Positions 47,506 to 57,764 of a DNA stretch of 64,000 bases are shown in pieces. The notes beneath the pieces are model-generated. The model ran no database searches and was not told the origin of the DNA. It saw nothing but the letters and a program-made list of their open reading frames with translations. The translations under genes were made by a program, and so were the position numbers. This stretch comes from Chlorobaculum parvum NCIB 8327. Its GTDB lineage: Bacteria; Bacteroidota; Chlorobiia; Chlorobiales; Chlorobiaceae. Location: NCBI RefSeq assembly GCF_000020505.1, contig NC_011027.1, positions 1,038,001 through 1,102,000 on the forward strand, in the 5' to 3' direction. Each line of letters starts with the position of its first letter. Positions within the stretch are counted from its first letter, which is position 1.

Positions 47506-47542
47506 AAAAAGGCTGTCACGAATTGTCGGGACAGCCTTTTTT
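47506..47542. terminator. bidirectional terminator between the M20 gene and fba
   Basis: AAAAAGGCTGTC (47506-47517) is an exact complement of GACAGCCTTTTT (47530-47541), loop about 12 bases. Two convergent genes end on either side of it. Confidence 0.9.
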
Positions 47543-47564
47543 GACTGGCGGGGAAAGCGTTCTT

Positions 47565-48536
47565 TTACGCTTTGCCGTTCGAACCGAGCACGTTGATAAT
47601 TTTGTGCTTGTAGAGCTCTTTGAGGGCTTCGCGAGCCGGTCCGAGATATTTGCGAGGATCGAACTCTTCCGGCTTTTCGTCGAGCACCTTGCGCACGGCA
47701 GCAGTCATTGCCAGGCGACCGTCGGAGTCGATGTTGATCTTGCAGACTGCCGAGCGCGCTGCTTCGCGGAGCTGATCTTCGCCGATGCCGACCGCGTCCT
47801 TGAGCTTGCCGCCGTGGGCGTTGATCATCTGCACCAGATCCTGCGGTACCGACGAAGCGCCGTGCAGCACGATGGGGAAGCCGGGAATGCGCTTCTCGAT
47901 CTCAGCGAGAATGTCGAGCCTGATTTTATGATCTTCACCCGGTTTGAACTTGAACGCGCCGTGCGAGGTGCCGATGGCGATGGCCAGGCTGTCCACGCCG
48001 GTTTTGCCGACGAAGTCCTCGACCTGGTCGGGCTCCGTGTAGGTGTGCTCGGCGGCATGCACATCGTCTTCGATGCCGGCCAGCACGCCGAGTTCGCCCT
48101 CGACGGTGACATCATGCTGGTGCGCAAACTCCACGACCTTGCGGGTCAGTTTCACGTTTTCGTCGTAGCTCAGGTGAGAGCCGTCGATCATCACCGATGA
48201 AAAGCCGGTTTCGATGCAGTCCTTGCAAAGCTCGAAGCTGTCGCCGTGGTCGAGGTGCAGCACAATCGGAACGGCGCAACCGAGTTCAGCGGCATATTCA
48301 ACAGCACCGGCAGCCAGATGGCGCAGGAGGGTCTGGTTCGCATAGTTCCGGGCGCCTTTCGATACCTGCAGGATGACCGGCGAGGAGGTTTCCGCGCAAG
48401 CCATGATGATTGCCTGCAGCTGTTCGAGATTGTTGAAGTTGTAGGCAGGAATGGCATAGCCGCCGCTGACCGCCTTGGCAAAAAGATCACGACTGTTAAC
48501 GAGCCCCAGCTCTTTGTAACTGGTGATTTTCGACAT
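47565..48536 (-). CDS. fba: class II fructose-1,6-bisphosphate aldolase
   Basis: The 323-residue protein has zinc ligands in HLDHGDSFELC, and downstream motifs MIDGSHLSYDENV, TVEGELGVLAG, and GTSHGAFKF, typical of class II enzymes. It works in glycolysis and gluconeogenesis. I use ATG 48534-48536, preceded by GGAGAG at 6 bases; a longer frame to 48614 lacks a site. It diverges from prc. Confidence 0.95.
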   Translation of the reverse strand: MSKITSYKELGLVNSRDLFAKAVSGGYAIPAYNFNNLEQLQAIIMACAETSSPVILQVSKGARNYANQTLLRHLAAGAVEYAAELGCAVPIVLHLDHGDSFELCKDCIETGFSSVMIDGSHLSYDENVKLTRKVVEFAHQHDVTVEGELGVLAGIEDDVHAAEHTYTEPDQVEDFVGKTGVDSLAIAIGTSHGAFKFKPGEDHKIRLDILAEIEKRIPGFPIVLHGASSVPQDLVQMINAHGGKLKDAVGIGEDQLREAARSAVCKINIDSDGRLAMTAAVRKVLDEKPEEFDPRKYLGPAREALKELYKHKIINVLGSNGKA

Positions 48537-48724
48537 AAAAAGCTCTCCGTTTGGATTTGTTGGGTTATCGGCGTTAATCGGGGTGGTCTGCAATGCGATT
48601 TTACGCATTCGCATGAAACCTGTTAGTTAAATACTATGTTTAGCAAATATAATATATTGAACCAAGATTTGAGGCTCTCGTTACTTTAAAGGTTCTTTTT
48701 ACCAATACGTCATAGTTTATAAAT

Positions 48725-50836
48725 ATGAAATCGCTACGTACGGCACTGTTTCCCGTTTTCCTGATTTTCTCGATCCTGACGATGTCATGGGGTCAATCAC
48801 AGGCAGTTCCAGCGAAAGCCGCCGCACCGCCAGCCTTGCTCGCACCGACTCCTGAACAGATGGAGGCCTCGCGCCATCTGGCCCAGTATCTTATCCAGAA
48901 CCATTACCGGAAAGTTCCGCTGAACGATTCGCTTTCCCAGCAGATCTTCGACCGCTTCCTGGATAATATCGACAACAACCGGAGCTACTTTACGGCCTCA
49001 GACGTCGAAAGACTCAGAAAGGAGTACGGCAACCGCCTCGACGACGATTTCATAACCGGTAATCCGGAGGGCGGGTTCGCCATCTACAATCAGTTCCTGA
49101 AACGGGCTCGTCAGAAGATGGCGTTCATGATGAAGGCGCTCAAAACTTCGACATTCGATTTCACCAAGCCCGAAACGCTTGAACTCGAACGAAGCAAAAC
49201 CGCTCCCTGGTCGGTTGATCTTGCCGCCCTGCAGGATCAGTGGCGTAAAGAGTTGAAGTATCAGTACCTGAACATGAAGTTCACCGGCGAAAAGGGAAAA
49301 AGCATCAAGAGCGCGCTTGAAAAGAGTTTCCGGAACCGCCTGAACCTCTTCAACCAGCAGAAGCCCGAAGACGCTTTCGTGGCCTACATGAATGCCGTGA
49401 CCACCTCGTTCGATCCCCATACGGACTATTTCTCGCCCGATATGTATGAGAACTTTCAGATCGACATGAGCCGCTCGCTCGAAGGTATCGGAGCGAAGTT
49501 GCAGATGGAGAACGAATACACGGTGGTGAATGAAATCATTCCCGGCGGGCCGGCTTTCAAGGGCAACCAGCTCAAGAAAGGGGATCAGATTATCGGCGTC
49601 GGTCAGGGCGAGAATGGTGAAATTATCGATGTGGTCGGATGGCGGATCAACGACGTGGTCAAAAAAATCAGGGGTCCCAAAGGAACCGTGGTGCGGCTCA
49701 AGGTGCTTCCGGCCAGCCAGGCCAACAAGGGGCCGGCCCGCATCATCAGGATTGTCAGAGCCAAAGTCGATCTGCAGGAGCAGGCAGCCCAGAAGAAGAT
49801 TATCATCGAAAAAGGTAAAAAGATCGGCGTGATCGTGCTGCCCTCGTTCTATCTCGATTTCGAAGGTGAACGACAGAATAAAACGAATTACACCAGCACC
49901 ACACGCGATGTCATCAAGATTCTTAATGAGCTGAACGCTGCGAAGGTGGATGGTATTATTCTCGACCTGCGTGATAATGGCGGGGGTTCGCTCGAAGAGG
50001 CGGTCAACGTGACCGGCCTGTTCGTTGGACAGGGCCCGGTCGTGCAGGTCAGCAACGCTCTTGGCGGCAAGATGGTGCTCAAGGACGAAGAGTATCCGGC
50101 ATTGTACACCGGGCCGCTTGTTGTGCTGGTCAACCGCTACAGCGCTTCGGCTTCGGAAATTTTTGCCGCAGCCATTCAGGATTACGGACGTGGCGTCATT
50201 GTCGGCGATCGCACGTTCGGCAAGGGCACCGTGCAGAGCATCGTATCGATCAAGCGCCCCTTCAGCATGTTCACGAACCAGCCCGATCTTGGCCAGCTCA
50301 AGCTGACCGTGGCAAAGTTCTACCGCATCTCTGGCGGAAGCACCCAGCATATCGGCGTGTTGCCCGACATCGTGCTGCCCTCGATGATCGATCCGGAGGT
50401 TGTCGGCGAAGATACCTACACCAGCAGTCTGCCCTGGACAACCATTTCAAGGGCGGACTACACTCCGGTCGGTTCGGTCAGCCGCGCCGATATTTCGATG
50501 TTGAAAAGCGAGTTCAAAGCGCGGGCTGCAAAGGATAGTCAATACCAGGCCTACCTTGCCGATCTGGCAACCCTGAACCGTATCAGAAACAAGAAGAGCG
50601 TCTCGCTTCAGGAAAAGAACTTCGAGACGGAGAGCAAGACCCTGAAGCAGATTCAGGATCGCTGGGGTGACGAGAATCTTGAAACCGGCAAGAAAAAGAA
50701 AACCGACTTTATCATTCAGGAAACCGCCGGTATCATGGATGATCTGATTGACCTCAAAGCTCAGGAGACAGATGCGCCGATGCTTCAGAAACCGGCAGCA
50801 CAGCTCATCAAGGCTATGCCGCTAGGGAAGAAATGA
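48725..50836 (+). CDS. prc: carboxy-terminal (tail-specific) processing protease Prc
   Basis: The 703-residue S41-family protease has an N-terminal signal peptide (about 1-27), a helical N-domain, a PDZ domain (about 230-320) and a catalytic domain. S475 in SASASE and K500 in TFGKG are 25 residues apart, the Ser-Lys spacing of Prc/CtpA. It degrades or trims periplasmic proteins. Confidence 0.95.
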   Translation: MKSLRTALFPVFLIFSILTMSWGQSQAVPAKAAAPPALLAPTPEQMEASRHLAQYLIQNHYRKVPLNDSLSQQIFDRFLDNIDNNRSYFTASDVERLRKEYGNRLDDDFITGNPEGGFAIYNQFLKRARQKMAFMMKALKTSTFDFTKPETLELERSKTAPWSVDLAALQDQWRKELKYQYLNMKFTGEKGKSIKSALEKSFRNRLNLFNQQKPEDAFVAYMNAVTTSFDPHTDYFSPDMYENFQIDMSRSLEGIGAKLQMENEYTVVNEIIPGGPAFKGNQLKKGDQIIGVGQGENGEIIDVVGWRINDVVKKIRGPKGTVVRLKVLPASQANKGPARIIRIVRAKVDLQEQAAQKKIIIEKGKKIGVIVLPSFYLDFEGERQNKTNYTSTTRDVIKILNELNAAKVDGIILDLRDNGGGSLEEAVNVTGLFVGQGPVVQVSNALGGKMVLKDEEYPALYTGPLVVLVNRYSASASEIFAAAIQDYGRGVIVGDRTFGKGTVQSIVSIKRPFSMFTNQPDLGQLKLTVAKFYRISGGSTQHIGVLPDIVLPSMIDPEVVGEDTYTSSLPWTTISRADYTPVGSVSRADISMLKSEFKARAAKDSQYQAYLADLATLNRIRNKKSVSLQEKNFETESKTLKQIQDRWGDENLETGKKKKTDFIIQETAGIMDDLIDLKAQETDAPMLQKPAAQLIKAMPLGKK

Positions 50837-50864
50837 GTGCTGAGTATGAATAGTTGATCGTTGC

Positions 50865-50891
50865 CAGGGCGGGCTAGAGATGTCCGCCCTG
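50865..50891 (+). repeat. GC hairpin after prc
   Basis: CAGGGCGGGC (50865-50874) pairs with GTCCGCCCTG (50882-50891), 10 bp with one G-T pair, loop TAGAGAT. It lies 28 bases after the prc stop and may end the prc mRNA. It lacks the CTAC tail of the minus-strand copies. Confidence 0.6.
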
Positions 50892-50950
50892 TCTCTTCTT
50901 GTGGGCGATAAAGTACTTTACAAGGCAAAATATCTTTGGAGACGTGAATA

Positions 50951-50982
50951 AAAAAGCAGGCTTATTACGGAGCCTGCTTTTT
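50951..50982 (-). terminator. terminator after argH
   Basis: AAAAAGCAGGCT (50951-50962) pairs with AGCCTGCTTTTT (50971-50982) around an 8-base loop. The stem is almost the same sequence as the terminator after argG at 52594-52628. Confidence 0.88.
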
Positions 50983-51012
50983 GCGTTTAATGGGTACCGC
51001 GTCAGCAATCCA

Positions 51013-52404
51013 TCAACTATTCTTCCTTGCTCTGGCGATCTGCTCTTCGACGGACTTGAACGAGCAACTGCCAGCGGTTTTCTTGGAGTTGACGCTGGCG
51101 TCGGGTTTGAGGTCATCATAGATGCCTTCGTCGAACGATTCGGAGAAGGTGCGATACTCGTCGAGCGAAATGGTCGGCAGGGTCTTGCTCTTTTCGATAG
51201 CGTAGGCCACGATTTTTCCGGTGATGCGGTGAGCGTCACGGAAGGGGATCTGCTTTTTGACCAGGTATTCGGCGATTTCTGTCGCGAGGCTCAGATCCTC
51301 GGCGGTGAGCTTTGCGAGGCGCTCCTCGTTGAGCCAGGTTTTTTCGATCATCCGGCGGAACACCGACAGGCTCGACGCTGTGGTTTCGGCGGTGTCGAAC
51401 AGCGGCGGTTTGTCTTCCTGCATGTCGCGGTTGTAGGAGAGCGGCAACCCTTTCATGATCGTCAGCAGGTTCATCAAATTACCATAAACCCGACCCGTCT
51501 TGCCACGCACCAGCTCGGCGATGTCGGCGTTCTTCTTCTGCGGCATGATCGACGACCCGGTCGCGAAGGCGTCGCTGATTGACAGGTAGTTGAACTCCGC
51601 CGATGTCCAGAGAATCACATCCTCCGAGAAGCGCGACAGGTGCATCATAATCATCGAGCAGGCCGAGACGAACTCGATCACCAGGTCGCGGTCGCTCACC
51701 GCATCGATGCTGTTGGCGAACACGCCGTCGAACTCAAGCAGCTCCGCCGAGCGCGCGGGGTTCAGCGGCAACGTGCTGCCCGCAAAGGCCGCCGCGCCGA
51801 GCGGCGAGATATTCGCCCGCTTGCGCAGGTCGGCGAGCCGCTCGGCGTCGCGGCCAAACATCGAGTGCCACGCCATGTAGTAGTGCCCGGCGGACATCGG
51901 CTGGGCGCGTTGCAGGTGGGTGTAGCCGAACATGATCGTGCTCTTGTACCGCTCCGCCTTGTCGAGCAGCGTCGATTGCATCGCTTCGAGCAGGCCGACC
52001 AGCCGGTCGATGTTCCGGCGCAGGTAAAGGCGCGTGTCGGTCGCCACCTGGTCGTTGCGGCTGCGCCCCGAATGCAGTTTGCCGGCCGCCGGGCCGATCA
52101 GCTCCTTCAGCCGGTTCTCGATCACGGTGTGAATATCCTCGTCCTCCCACACCGGTACCAGCTCGCCCGACTCGATCTCCTTTTCGACAGCCTTGAGACC
52201 TTCGACAATCTGTTCAGACTCTCCGGCAGAGATGATCCCTTCCTCGCCAAGCATCGTCGCATGGGCGATCGAACCCTGAATATCTTCACGGTAGAGCAAT
52301 CCGTCCACATGAACGGACGAGGAGAACTGCAAAGCCTCCCGGTCAAACGGTTCCGAAAAACGGCTCTGCCACAAGAGTTCCTTCTGTTTTGACTGGTCGG
52401 ACAT
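51013..52404 (-). CDS. argH: argininosuccinate lyase
   Basis: The 463-residue protein has the fumarase-superfamily signature [12 protein letters not shown] (about 280-291), and [10 protein letters not shown] with [10 protein letters not shown]. It makes arginine and fumarate from argininosuccinate, the last step of the pathway. It is separated from argG by 296 bases with a terminator between them, so it is likely a separate transcript. I see no ARG box in the argG-argH gap. Confidence 0.97.
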   Translation of the reverse strand: MSDQSKQKELLWQSRFSEPFDREALQFSSSVHVDGLLYREDIQGSIAHATMLGEEGIISAGESEQIVEGLKAVEKEIESGELVPVWEDEDIHTVIENRLKELIGPAAGKLHSGRSRNDQVATDTRLYLRRNIDRLVGLLEAMQSTLLDKAERYKSTIMFGYTHLQRAQPMSAGHYYMAWHSMFGRDAERLADLRKRANISPLGAAAFAGSTLPLNPARSAELLEFDGVFANSIDAVSDRDLVIEFVSACSMIMMHLSRFSEDVILWTSAEFNYLSISDAFATGSSIMPQKKNADIAELVRGKTGRVYGNLMNLLTIMKGLPLSYNRDMQEDKPPLFDTAETTASSLSVFRRMIEKTWLNEERLAKLTAEDLSLATEIAEYLVKKQIPFRDAHRITGKIVAYAIEKSKTLPTISLDEYRTFSESFDEGIYDDLKPDASVNSKKTAGSCSFKSVEEQIARARKNS

Positions 52405-52700
52405 GGTAACGTAACGCTATGAGATTTGCAGGGCTAAACGCCCAATGATAATGGTTTGCTGGGAAGATAAACAATCCGGTGGGAAAAGTGGTGAAGCAAC
52501 CTTTTTCTGCGAGTCGACAACTTTCGCCAAAAAGATTCGGTGCCTGTCAAATGATTAAGGGGGCAGGCAATTTTGATTCCACATCGCATAATAAAAAAGC
52601 AGGCTACGGAAATTCGCGCCTGCTTTTTGCGTTTTGATGAGGAGGACAGCTGCAAGGGACTGCCCCTACGAAATGGCATTCAATCGATAATTATCAATTG
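52405..52700. other. gap between argH and argG
   Basis: No gene is seen. It has the argG terminator (52594-52628), the dispersed element at 52644-52703, and the argH promoter region, where no clear motif is visible. Confidence 0.5.
52594..52628 (-). terminator. terminator after argG
   Basis: AAAAAGCAGGC (52594-52604) pairs with GCCTGCTTTTT (52618-52628) around a 13-base loop, near-identical to the argH terminator. Confidence 0.88.
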
Positions 52701-52703
52701 TCA
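52644..52703 (-). repeat. dispersed 3'-end element, copy 5
   Basis: GGACAG...CTGCCCCTAC (52644-52669, imperfect stem, GCAAG in the loop), followed by the AT-rich CGATAATTATCAATTGTCA reaching the argG stop codon at 52701-52703. In argG sense, the TGA of the stop is followed by the CAATTGATAATTATCG-type repeat. Confidence 0.6.
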
Positions 52704-53906
52704 TTTCCCCAGATTCACCTCGCTGTAGGTCTTCAATCCGAGGCCATAAAGCTGGATGAAGCCTTCGGCTGCTTTGTGGTTGAAGGTGTCGGCTTCGGTG
52801 TAGGTGGCCAGCTCTTCGTTGTAGAGCGAGTTCGGCGAGGTGCGACCGAGCAGGGTGACGTTACCCTTGTAGAGCTTGAGCCTGACCATGCCGGTGACCG
52901 GTTTCTGCGTGACGTCAACGAAGGCGTCGAGAGCTTCGCGCATCGGGGAGAACCAGGTGCCGTTGTAGATGATGTTGGCATAGTCCTGACCGATGTTCCG
53001 CTTGTACTGGAAGACGCTTTTTTCAAGCGTGAGGCGTTCGAGTTCGCGGTGGGCGAAGTGCAGGATGGTGGCTGCCGGAGCTTCATAAATCTCGCGTGAC
53101 TTGATGCCGACCACACGGTTCTCGATCATATCGAGCCTGCCGACGCCGTTCATCGCGCCGAGTTCGTTGAGCTTGACGATGAGGTCGAGGCCCTCCATCT
53201 GCTGGCCGTCGAGCGCCACCGGGATACCTTCGACGAAGTCGATGTCAACCACGGTCGGCTTGTCGGGAGCCTCTTCGGGCGAGGTGGTGATCTGGTAGGC
53301 GTCGGCGGGCGGCGGCACCATCGGGTCTTCGAGCACGCCGCACTCGATGCTGATGCCCCAGATGTTCTCGTCGATCGAGTAGGGATTTTTCTTGGTTGCC
53401 GAAACCGGGATGTTGTGCTCCAGCGCGTAGGTGATCTCCTGCTCGCGCGAGGTGAACTCCCACTCGCGCAGCGGGGCGACCACCTTCATGTGCGGGGCGA
53501 GTGAGGCGAAGGTCACCTCGAAACGAACCTGGTCGTTGCCCTTGCCGGTGCAGCCGTGGGTGAGCATGGTGCATCCTTCGGCGAGCGCCACATCGACCAG
53601 CGCCTTGGCGAGGATCGGACGTCCGAGCGCCGTGGCGAGCGGGTACACGTCCTCGTAAAGCGCACCGGCTTTCAGTGCTTTCCAGATGCAATCTTCGACG
53701 AACGTTTTGCGCAGATCGACGAAGTGGAACGACGCCGCGCCGGTGGCGAGTGCTTTCGGTTCGAGGTTATCGACCTCCATCTTCTGGCCGAGGTTGCCCG
53801 TGACTGCCACGATTTCTGCGCCTTCATATTTATCCTTCAGCCACTTGATCATGACTGACGTGTCGAGGCCGCCGGAGTAGGCGACCGCAATTTTTTCCTT
53901 GCTCAT
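52701..53906 (-). CDS. argG: argininosuccinate synthase
   Basis: The 401-residue protein begins with the N-type ATP pyrophosphatase motif [16 protein letters not shown] and has [16 protein letters not shown] and WGISIECG. It joins citrulline and aspartate with ATP. The start lies 14 bases downstream of the argR stop on the same strand. Confidence 0.97.
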   Translation of the reverse strand: MSKEKIAVAYSGGLDTSVMIKWLKDKYEGAEIVAVTGNLGQKMEVDNLEPKALATGAASFHFVDLRKTFVEDCIWKALKAGALYEDVYPLATALGRPILAKALVDVALAEGCTMLTHGCTGKGNDQVRFEVTFASLAPHMKVVAPLREWEFTSREQEITYALEHNIPVSATKKNPYSIDENIWGISIECGVLEDPMVPPPADAYQITTSPEEAPDKPTVVDIDFVEGIPVALDGQQMEGLDLIVKLNELGAMNGVGRLDMIENRVVGIKSREIYEAPAATILHFAHRELERLTLEKSVFQYKRNIGQDYANIIYNGTWFSPMREALDAFVDVTQKPVTGMVRLKLYKGNVTLLGRTSPNSLYNEELATYTEADTFNHKAAEGFIQLYGLGLKTYSEVNLGK

Positions 53907-53920
53907 GCTTGCGATACCGG

Positions 53921-54370
53921 TTATGGTTGTGAGAGAATTTTCTGAATATAGGATTTGACGGACGAAATTTTCCTGATGGTTGCAGGAATTACGAGCACCG
54001 TATCGTCCCCGGCGATGGTGCCGAGGATTTCGGGGCTGTTTATGCGGTCGAGGAACGATCCGACGCCGTGAGCGCGACCGGGCAGGGTGTTGATGATGAT
54101 CGAGGTTTCGTTGGCTGTGATCGAGAGCACCTCCATGCCGACAAGCCCGCGAAGAATGTCCTCCTGGGGCTCTTCGGGCACTGAGAGCCGGTAGCCACCG
54201 TCGGCGGTGCGGTTGCGGACGATGCCCATTTCGGCGAAGTCGCGCGAAAGTGTAGGCTGGGCGACGGAAAAGCCCTCCTTTTCAAGCATTCCGAGCAACT
54301 CCTGCTGGCCGGATACGTCGTTGTTTTCGACCAGCTCTCTGATCTTTTTCTGCCTGAGCGCCTTGTTCAT
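53921..54370 (-). CDS. argR: arginine repressor ArgR
   Basis: The 149-residue protein has the ArgR winged-helix DNA-binding domain (about 1-70: [20 protein letters not shown] and [16 protein letters not shown]) and a C-terminal arginine-binding domain with [18 protein letters not shown] and [12 protein letters not shown]. With arginine it forms a hexamer that binds ARG boxes; a perfect match lies upstream of argC. It is inside the operon between argF and argG, so it should repress its own gene. Confidence 0.95.
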   Translation of the reverse strand: MNKALRQKKIRELVENNDVSGQQELLGMLEKEGFSVAQPTLSRDFAEMGIVRNRTADGGYRLSVPEEPQEDILRGLVGMEVLSITANETSIIINTLPGRAHGVGSFLDRINSPEILGTIAGDDTVLVIPATIRKISSVKSYIQKILSQP

Positions 54371-54380
54371 CGTTTCCTTC

Positions 54381-55391
54381 TCAGGCTTTGAGCTGGCTGG
54401 CCGCGCGGTTCAGGCGGTGCGTCAGGTGGAACTTGCGATAGACGTCGTGGTTCATCAGTTTCACCATGAGCGCTTTCTGCACGTGCAGGCGGTTTTCGGC
54501 CTCGTCGATGATGATCGACTGCGGGCCGTCCATCACTTCGGCGCTGATCTCCTGGCCGCGATGGGCGGGCATACAGTGCATCACCACAGCAGACGATTTG
54601 GCTTCAGCCATCATCTTCGAGTTGATCTGGTAGGGCTCGAAAGTCTTCAAACGCTCGGCCATCTCATCCTCCTGGCCCATGCTCGTCCAGACGTCGGTGT
54701 AGAGCACGTCGGCGTCTTTGGCAGCTTCCATCGGGTCGTGCACGATTTCGATGACGCTTTTTGCGTTTGCGCGCGCCTGCTTCAGCAGCGTTTCGTCCGG
54801 CAGATAGCCTTCGGGGCAGGTGAGCACGAAGTGGAACGGGAGGATTCCGGCAAGCTCGATCCACGAATTCGCCACGTTGTTGCCGTCGCCAACGAAGACC
54901 ACCTTGATGTCGTCGCGCCACAGCCCTTTTTCGTAAAGCGTGAAGGCGTCGGCCAGAATCTGGCACGGGTGTGACAGATCGGTGAGCGCGTTGATGACCG
55001 GAATGCTTGCGTGCGCGGCGAGTGTCTCGATGATTTCGTGCTCGTGCAGGCGGGCCACAATCGCGTCGTTGTAGCGCGACAGCAGACGGGCGATATCCTC
55101 GACCGATTCACGTTCGCCGACGCCGATGGATTTGCCTTCGAGGCTGATGGCGTGGCCACCGAGTTCATAGACGCCCAGCTCGAACGAAACCCGCGTGCGC
55201 AGCGATGGCTTGTTGAAGATCATGGCCACGGTTTTGTGGCGGATCGGGCGGAACTCGGCAGTCTGGCGGTTGGCTTCACGCTGTTGCTTGATGTGGAGCG
55301 AGTAGTCGAACAGTTCGATGATCTTTTCGGCATCGAGTCCCGTGAATCCGAGAAAGTCGCGTTTTTTGGTTCCGGTCTGTTGTTTGCTCAT
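54381..55391 (-). CDS. argF: ornithine carbamoyltransferase
   Basis: The 336-residue protein has the carbamoyl-phosphate motif [13 protein letters not shown], ornithine-site HCMPAHRG, and the DVWTSMGQE segment. It makes citrulline. It overlaps argB by 4 bases (ATGA) and precedes argR by 10 bases. Confidence 0.96.
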   Translation of the reverse strand: MSKQQTGTKKRDFLGFTGLDAEKIIELFDYSLHIKQQREANRQTAEFRPIRHKTVAMIFNKPSLRTRVSFELGVYELGGHAISLEGKSIGVGERESVEDIARLLSRYNDAIVARLHEHEIIETLAAHASIPVINALTDLSHPCQILADAFTLYEKGLWRDDIKVVFVGDGNNVANSWIELAGILPFHFVLTCPEGYLPDETLLKQARANAKSVIEIVHDPMEAAKDADVLYTDVWTSMGQEDEMAERLKTFEPYQINSKMMAEAKSSAVVMHCMPAHRGQEISAEVMDGPQSIIIDEAENRLHVQKALMVKLMNHDVYRKFHLTHRLNRAASQLKA

Positions 55392-56293
55392 GATAGAATT
55401 TCTTTTTCGGTTTCGACGACGAACTGCGTGCCGACGCCTTCATTGGTAAAGACTTCGAGCAGCAGGGCATGGGTAATCTGCCCGTCGATGAGATGAACTT
55501 TGCCGACCCCTCCGTCAAGCGTCTGGTAGGCCGAAACCACCTTCGGAATCATGCCTCCAGTGATGACGCCGCGCTCGATGAACTCTGCGGCGTCAGCTTT
55601 GCAGATCGTTTTCAGGATGCGGTCGCCGACCCGGACGCCTTCGACGTCGCTGATGTAGATCAGCTTTTCAGCCTTGAGCGCTACGGCGATGGCTGCGGCC
55701 GCGTCGTCGGCGTTGATGTTGTAGACGTTGCTCTCCATGTCGTAGCCGATGGGGGCGATCACTGGAATCAGTCCGGCATCGGTGAGCAGGTCGATGTAGC
55801 GCGTGTTGATTTCAGCGACCTGGCCCACCAGCCCCAGCGTCTCTGCATTGGCGGCTGGCACGGCGCGGATCATGTCGGCGTCGAGGCCGCTGACGCCGAC
55901 TGCGTTGCCGCCATCCTCGTTGATGAGCTGCACGATGTCCTGGTTCACCTTACCGGCCAGCGTCATCTGCACCACGTTGATGGTTTCGAGGTCGGTGACG
56001 CGCTTGCCGTGCACGAAGGTGGTTTCCAGCCCCATCTTGTCGGAGGTCTTGGTAATGGCATCGCCCCCGCCGTGCACGATCACCACCTTGATGCCGACTT
56101 TGCGTAACAGAGTAACGTTTTCGGCGAAGATGTTCTTGAGCACCTCGTCTTTCATGGCCGCGCCGCCGTACTTGATGACGAAAGTTTTGCCCTCGAACTG
56201 TCTGATATAGGGCAGCGCCTCGACAAGCACGTGGCCGATCACCGGCTGGGGACGTTTGCCGTCGGGGCGGAATTCACTGCACATTTTTTCCAT
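55388..56293 (-). CDS. argB: acetylglutamate kinase
   Basis: The 301-residue protein has [28 protein letters not shown], and a sulfur/ATP binding segment ISDVEGV. The N-terminal extension beyond 20 residues is the form seen in arginine-inhibitable hexameric kinases (inference). The argJ-argB gap is 165 bases and contains a repeat, yet no obvious terminator. Confidence 0.95.
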   Translation of the reverse strand: MEKMCSEFRPDGKRPQPVIGHVLVEALPYIRQFEGKTFVIKYGGAAMKDEVLKNIFAENVTLLRKVGIKVVIVHGGGDAITKTSDKMGLETTFVHGKRVTDLETINVVQMTLAGKVNQDIVQLINEDGGNAVGVSGLDADMIRAVPAANAETLGLVGQVAEINTRYIDLLTDAGLIPVIAPIGYDMESNVYNINADDAAAAIAVALKAEKLIYISDVEGVRVGDRILKTICKADAAEFIERGVITGGMIPKVVSAYQTLDGGVGKVHLIDGQITHALLLEVFTNEGVGTQFVVETEKEILS

Positions 56294-56333
56294 GTCAAAT
56301 CTCTGAAATTCAAAAAAAGAAAGCTCTCACAAG

Positions 56334-56470
56334 CCCAACGCAAGAAACCAAAGGTACTATTGGCGGCATGGACTTAGTGGACGAAGTGGACAATCTGGAT
56401 GAAAAAGCAAAAGCACTGATTACCACCCAACCAAAACTGTCAACTACATTATCAATTATCAACTCCGATA
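56334..56470 (-). repeat. short repeats between argJ and argB
   Basis: The gap contains GGACTTAGTGGACGAAGTGG-type repeats (about 56368-56400), also seen near 18215-18305. It then has TATCAATTATCAACTCC reaching the argJ stop. In argJ sense, the TGA stop codon is part of the TTGATAATTGATAATG repeat. No GC hairpin is present in this copy. Confidence 0.55.
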
Positions 56471-57742
56471 GCTGCCGTTGATTTCGATATAACCGTGGCT
56501 CAGGTCGCAGGTCCAGACGGTGGCTGCGCCCGGACCGTTGCCGAGCGAAAGCGTGATGGTGAACTCTTTCTGCTGCATGACCTCTTTGGCCCGCTCTTCG
56601 GAGAAGTTGGCGTCGAGGCCCGGTTTGAGAATCGGTTCGTCGTCGAAATAAACCGACAGCTCCTCCTGAATGAATGAGGCGCCCGAGCGTCCTGCCGCTG
56701 CAATGATGCGGCCCCAGTTGGCGTCCTCACCGTGGATGGCCGTTTTGACGAGCGGGGAGTTGGCCACGGTCATCGCCGCCATGCGAGCCTCGGCATCGCT
56801 TTTCGCGCCGGTGACGCGCAGTTCGACGAACTTGGTCGCTCCCTCGCCATCGACGATGATGAGCTGGGCGAGCATGGTCATTACCGAGCGCAGCGCCTCG
56901 CCAAAGAGCTTGGCATCCTCCGTGCCGCGCAATACCTCCGGCCCTTTGCCGCTCGCCATGATGGCTGCCATGTCGTTGGTGCTGGTGTCGCCGTCAACCG
57001 TGATGGCGTTGAAGCTCACCATGTTGGCCGCCGAGAGCAGCTCCTGCAACAGCGCCGGTTCAATCGACACATCGGTGCCGAGGAAGGCGAGCATCGTCGC
57101 CATATTCGGGCAGATCATCCCCGAACCTTTGGCGATGCCCGCGATGCGAGTAGTGCCGCTCGAGAGCTTCACGTCAACCGCGAAGGCCTTCGGGAAGGTG
57201 TCGGTGGTCATGATCGCTTCGGCGGCCTCAGCCCAGTTCGCGGTGCCGGAAGCGGCTTTCAGCGCTGGCATGGCTGCGTCGATTTTGTCGACCGGCAGCG
57301 TCTGCCCGATCACGCCCGTTGAGGCGACAAGTACTTCGCCCGCATCGACGCCGAACGCGGCAGCCGTGGCTTCAGCCATGCGTTGTGCGTTCTTCATGCC
57401 CTCGGCGCCCGTGGCAGCGTTGGCGTTGCCGCTGTTGCAGATGACCGCACGCATTTTGCCGTTTGAGGCCGACAGCGCAGCTTTCGACAGCTCGACCGGA
57501 GCCGCGCAGCAAAGGTTTGTCGTAAATACCGAGGCGGTGCTGGCGAGCTGGTCGCAAAGCAGCAGCATCAGATCCTTGCGCGTCGGCTTGATTCCGCAGT
57601 TGATGCCCGAGAGCGTGAAGCCTTCAGGCCAGAATGTATCGCCCGATGCGGGATCGGCAATAACCGGCATCACCCCCTGCGGCCAGACGGTTCTGGCGGC
57701 GAGGCGTTTGACAGCGGTAATCGATTTATCGAATGGTTCCAC
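56459..57742 (-). CDS. argJ: bifunctional ornithine acetyltransferase / N-acetylglutamate synthase ArgJ
   Basis: The 427-residue protein has the self-cleavage stretch TVDGDTSTNDMAA, with the nucleophilic Thr that starts the beta chain, and GSGMICPNMATMLAF. It transfers the acetyl group from acetylornithine to glutamate, making the acetyl cycle. Whether it is also a synthase cannot be read from sequence. argC precedes it by 22 bases. Confidence 0.95.
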   Translation of the reverse strand: MEPFDKSITAVKRLAARTVWPQGVMPVIADPASGDTFWPEGFTLSGINCGIKPTRKDLMLLLCDQLASTASVFTTNLCCAAPVELSKAALSASNGKMRAVICNSGNANAATGAEGMKNAQRMAEATAAAFGVDAGEVLVASTGVIGQTLPVDKIDAAMPALKAASGTANWAEAAEAIMTTDTFPKAFAVDVKLSSGTTRIAGIAKGSGMICPNMATMLAFLGTDVSIEPALLQELLSAANMVSFNAITVDGDTSTNDMAAIMASGKGPEVLRGTEDAKLFGEALRSVMTMLAQLIIVDGEGATKFVELRVTGAKSDAEARMAAMTVANSPLVKTAIHGEDANWGRIIAAAGRSGASFIQEELSVYFDDEPILKPGLDANFSEERAKEVMQQKEFTITLSLGNGPGAATVWTCDLSHGYIEINGSYRS

Positions 57743-57764
57743 TTTTCTTTAAGTCGATAATACG

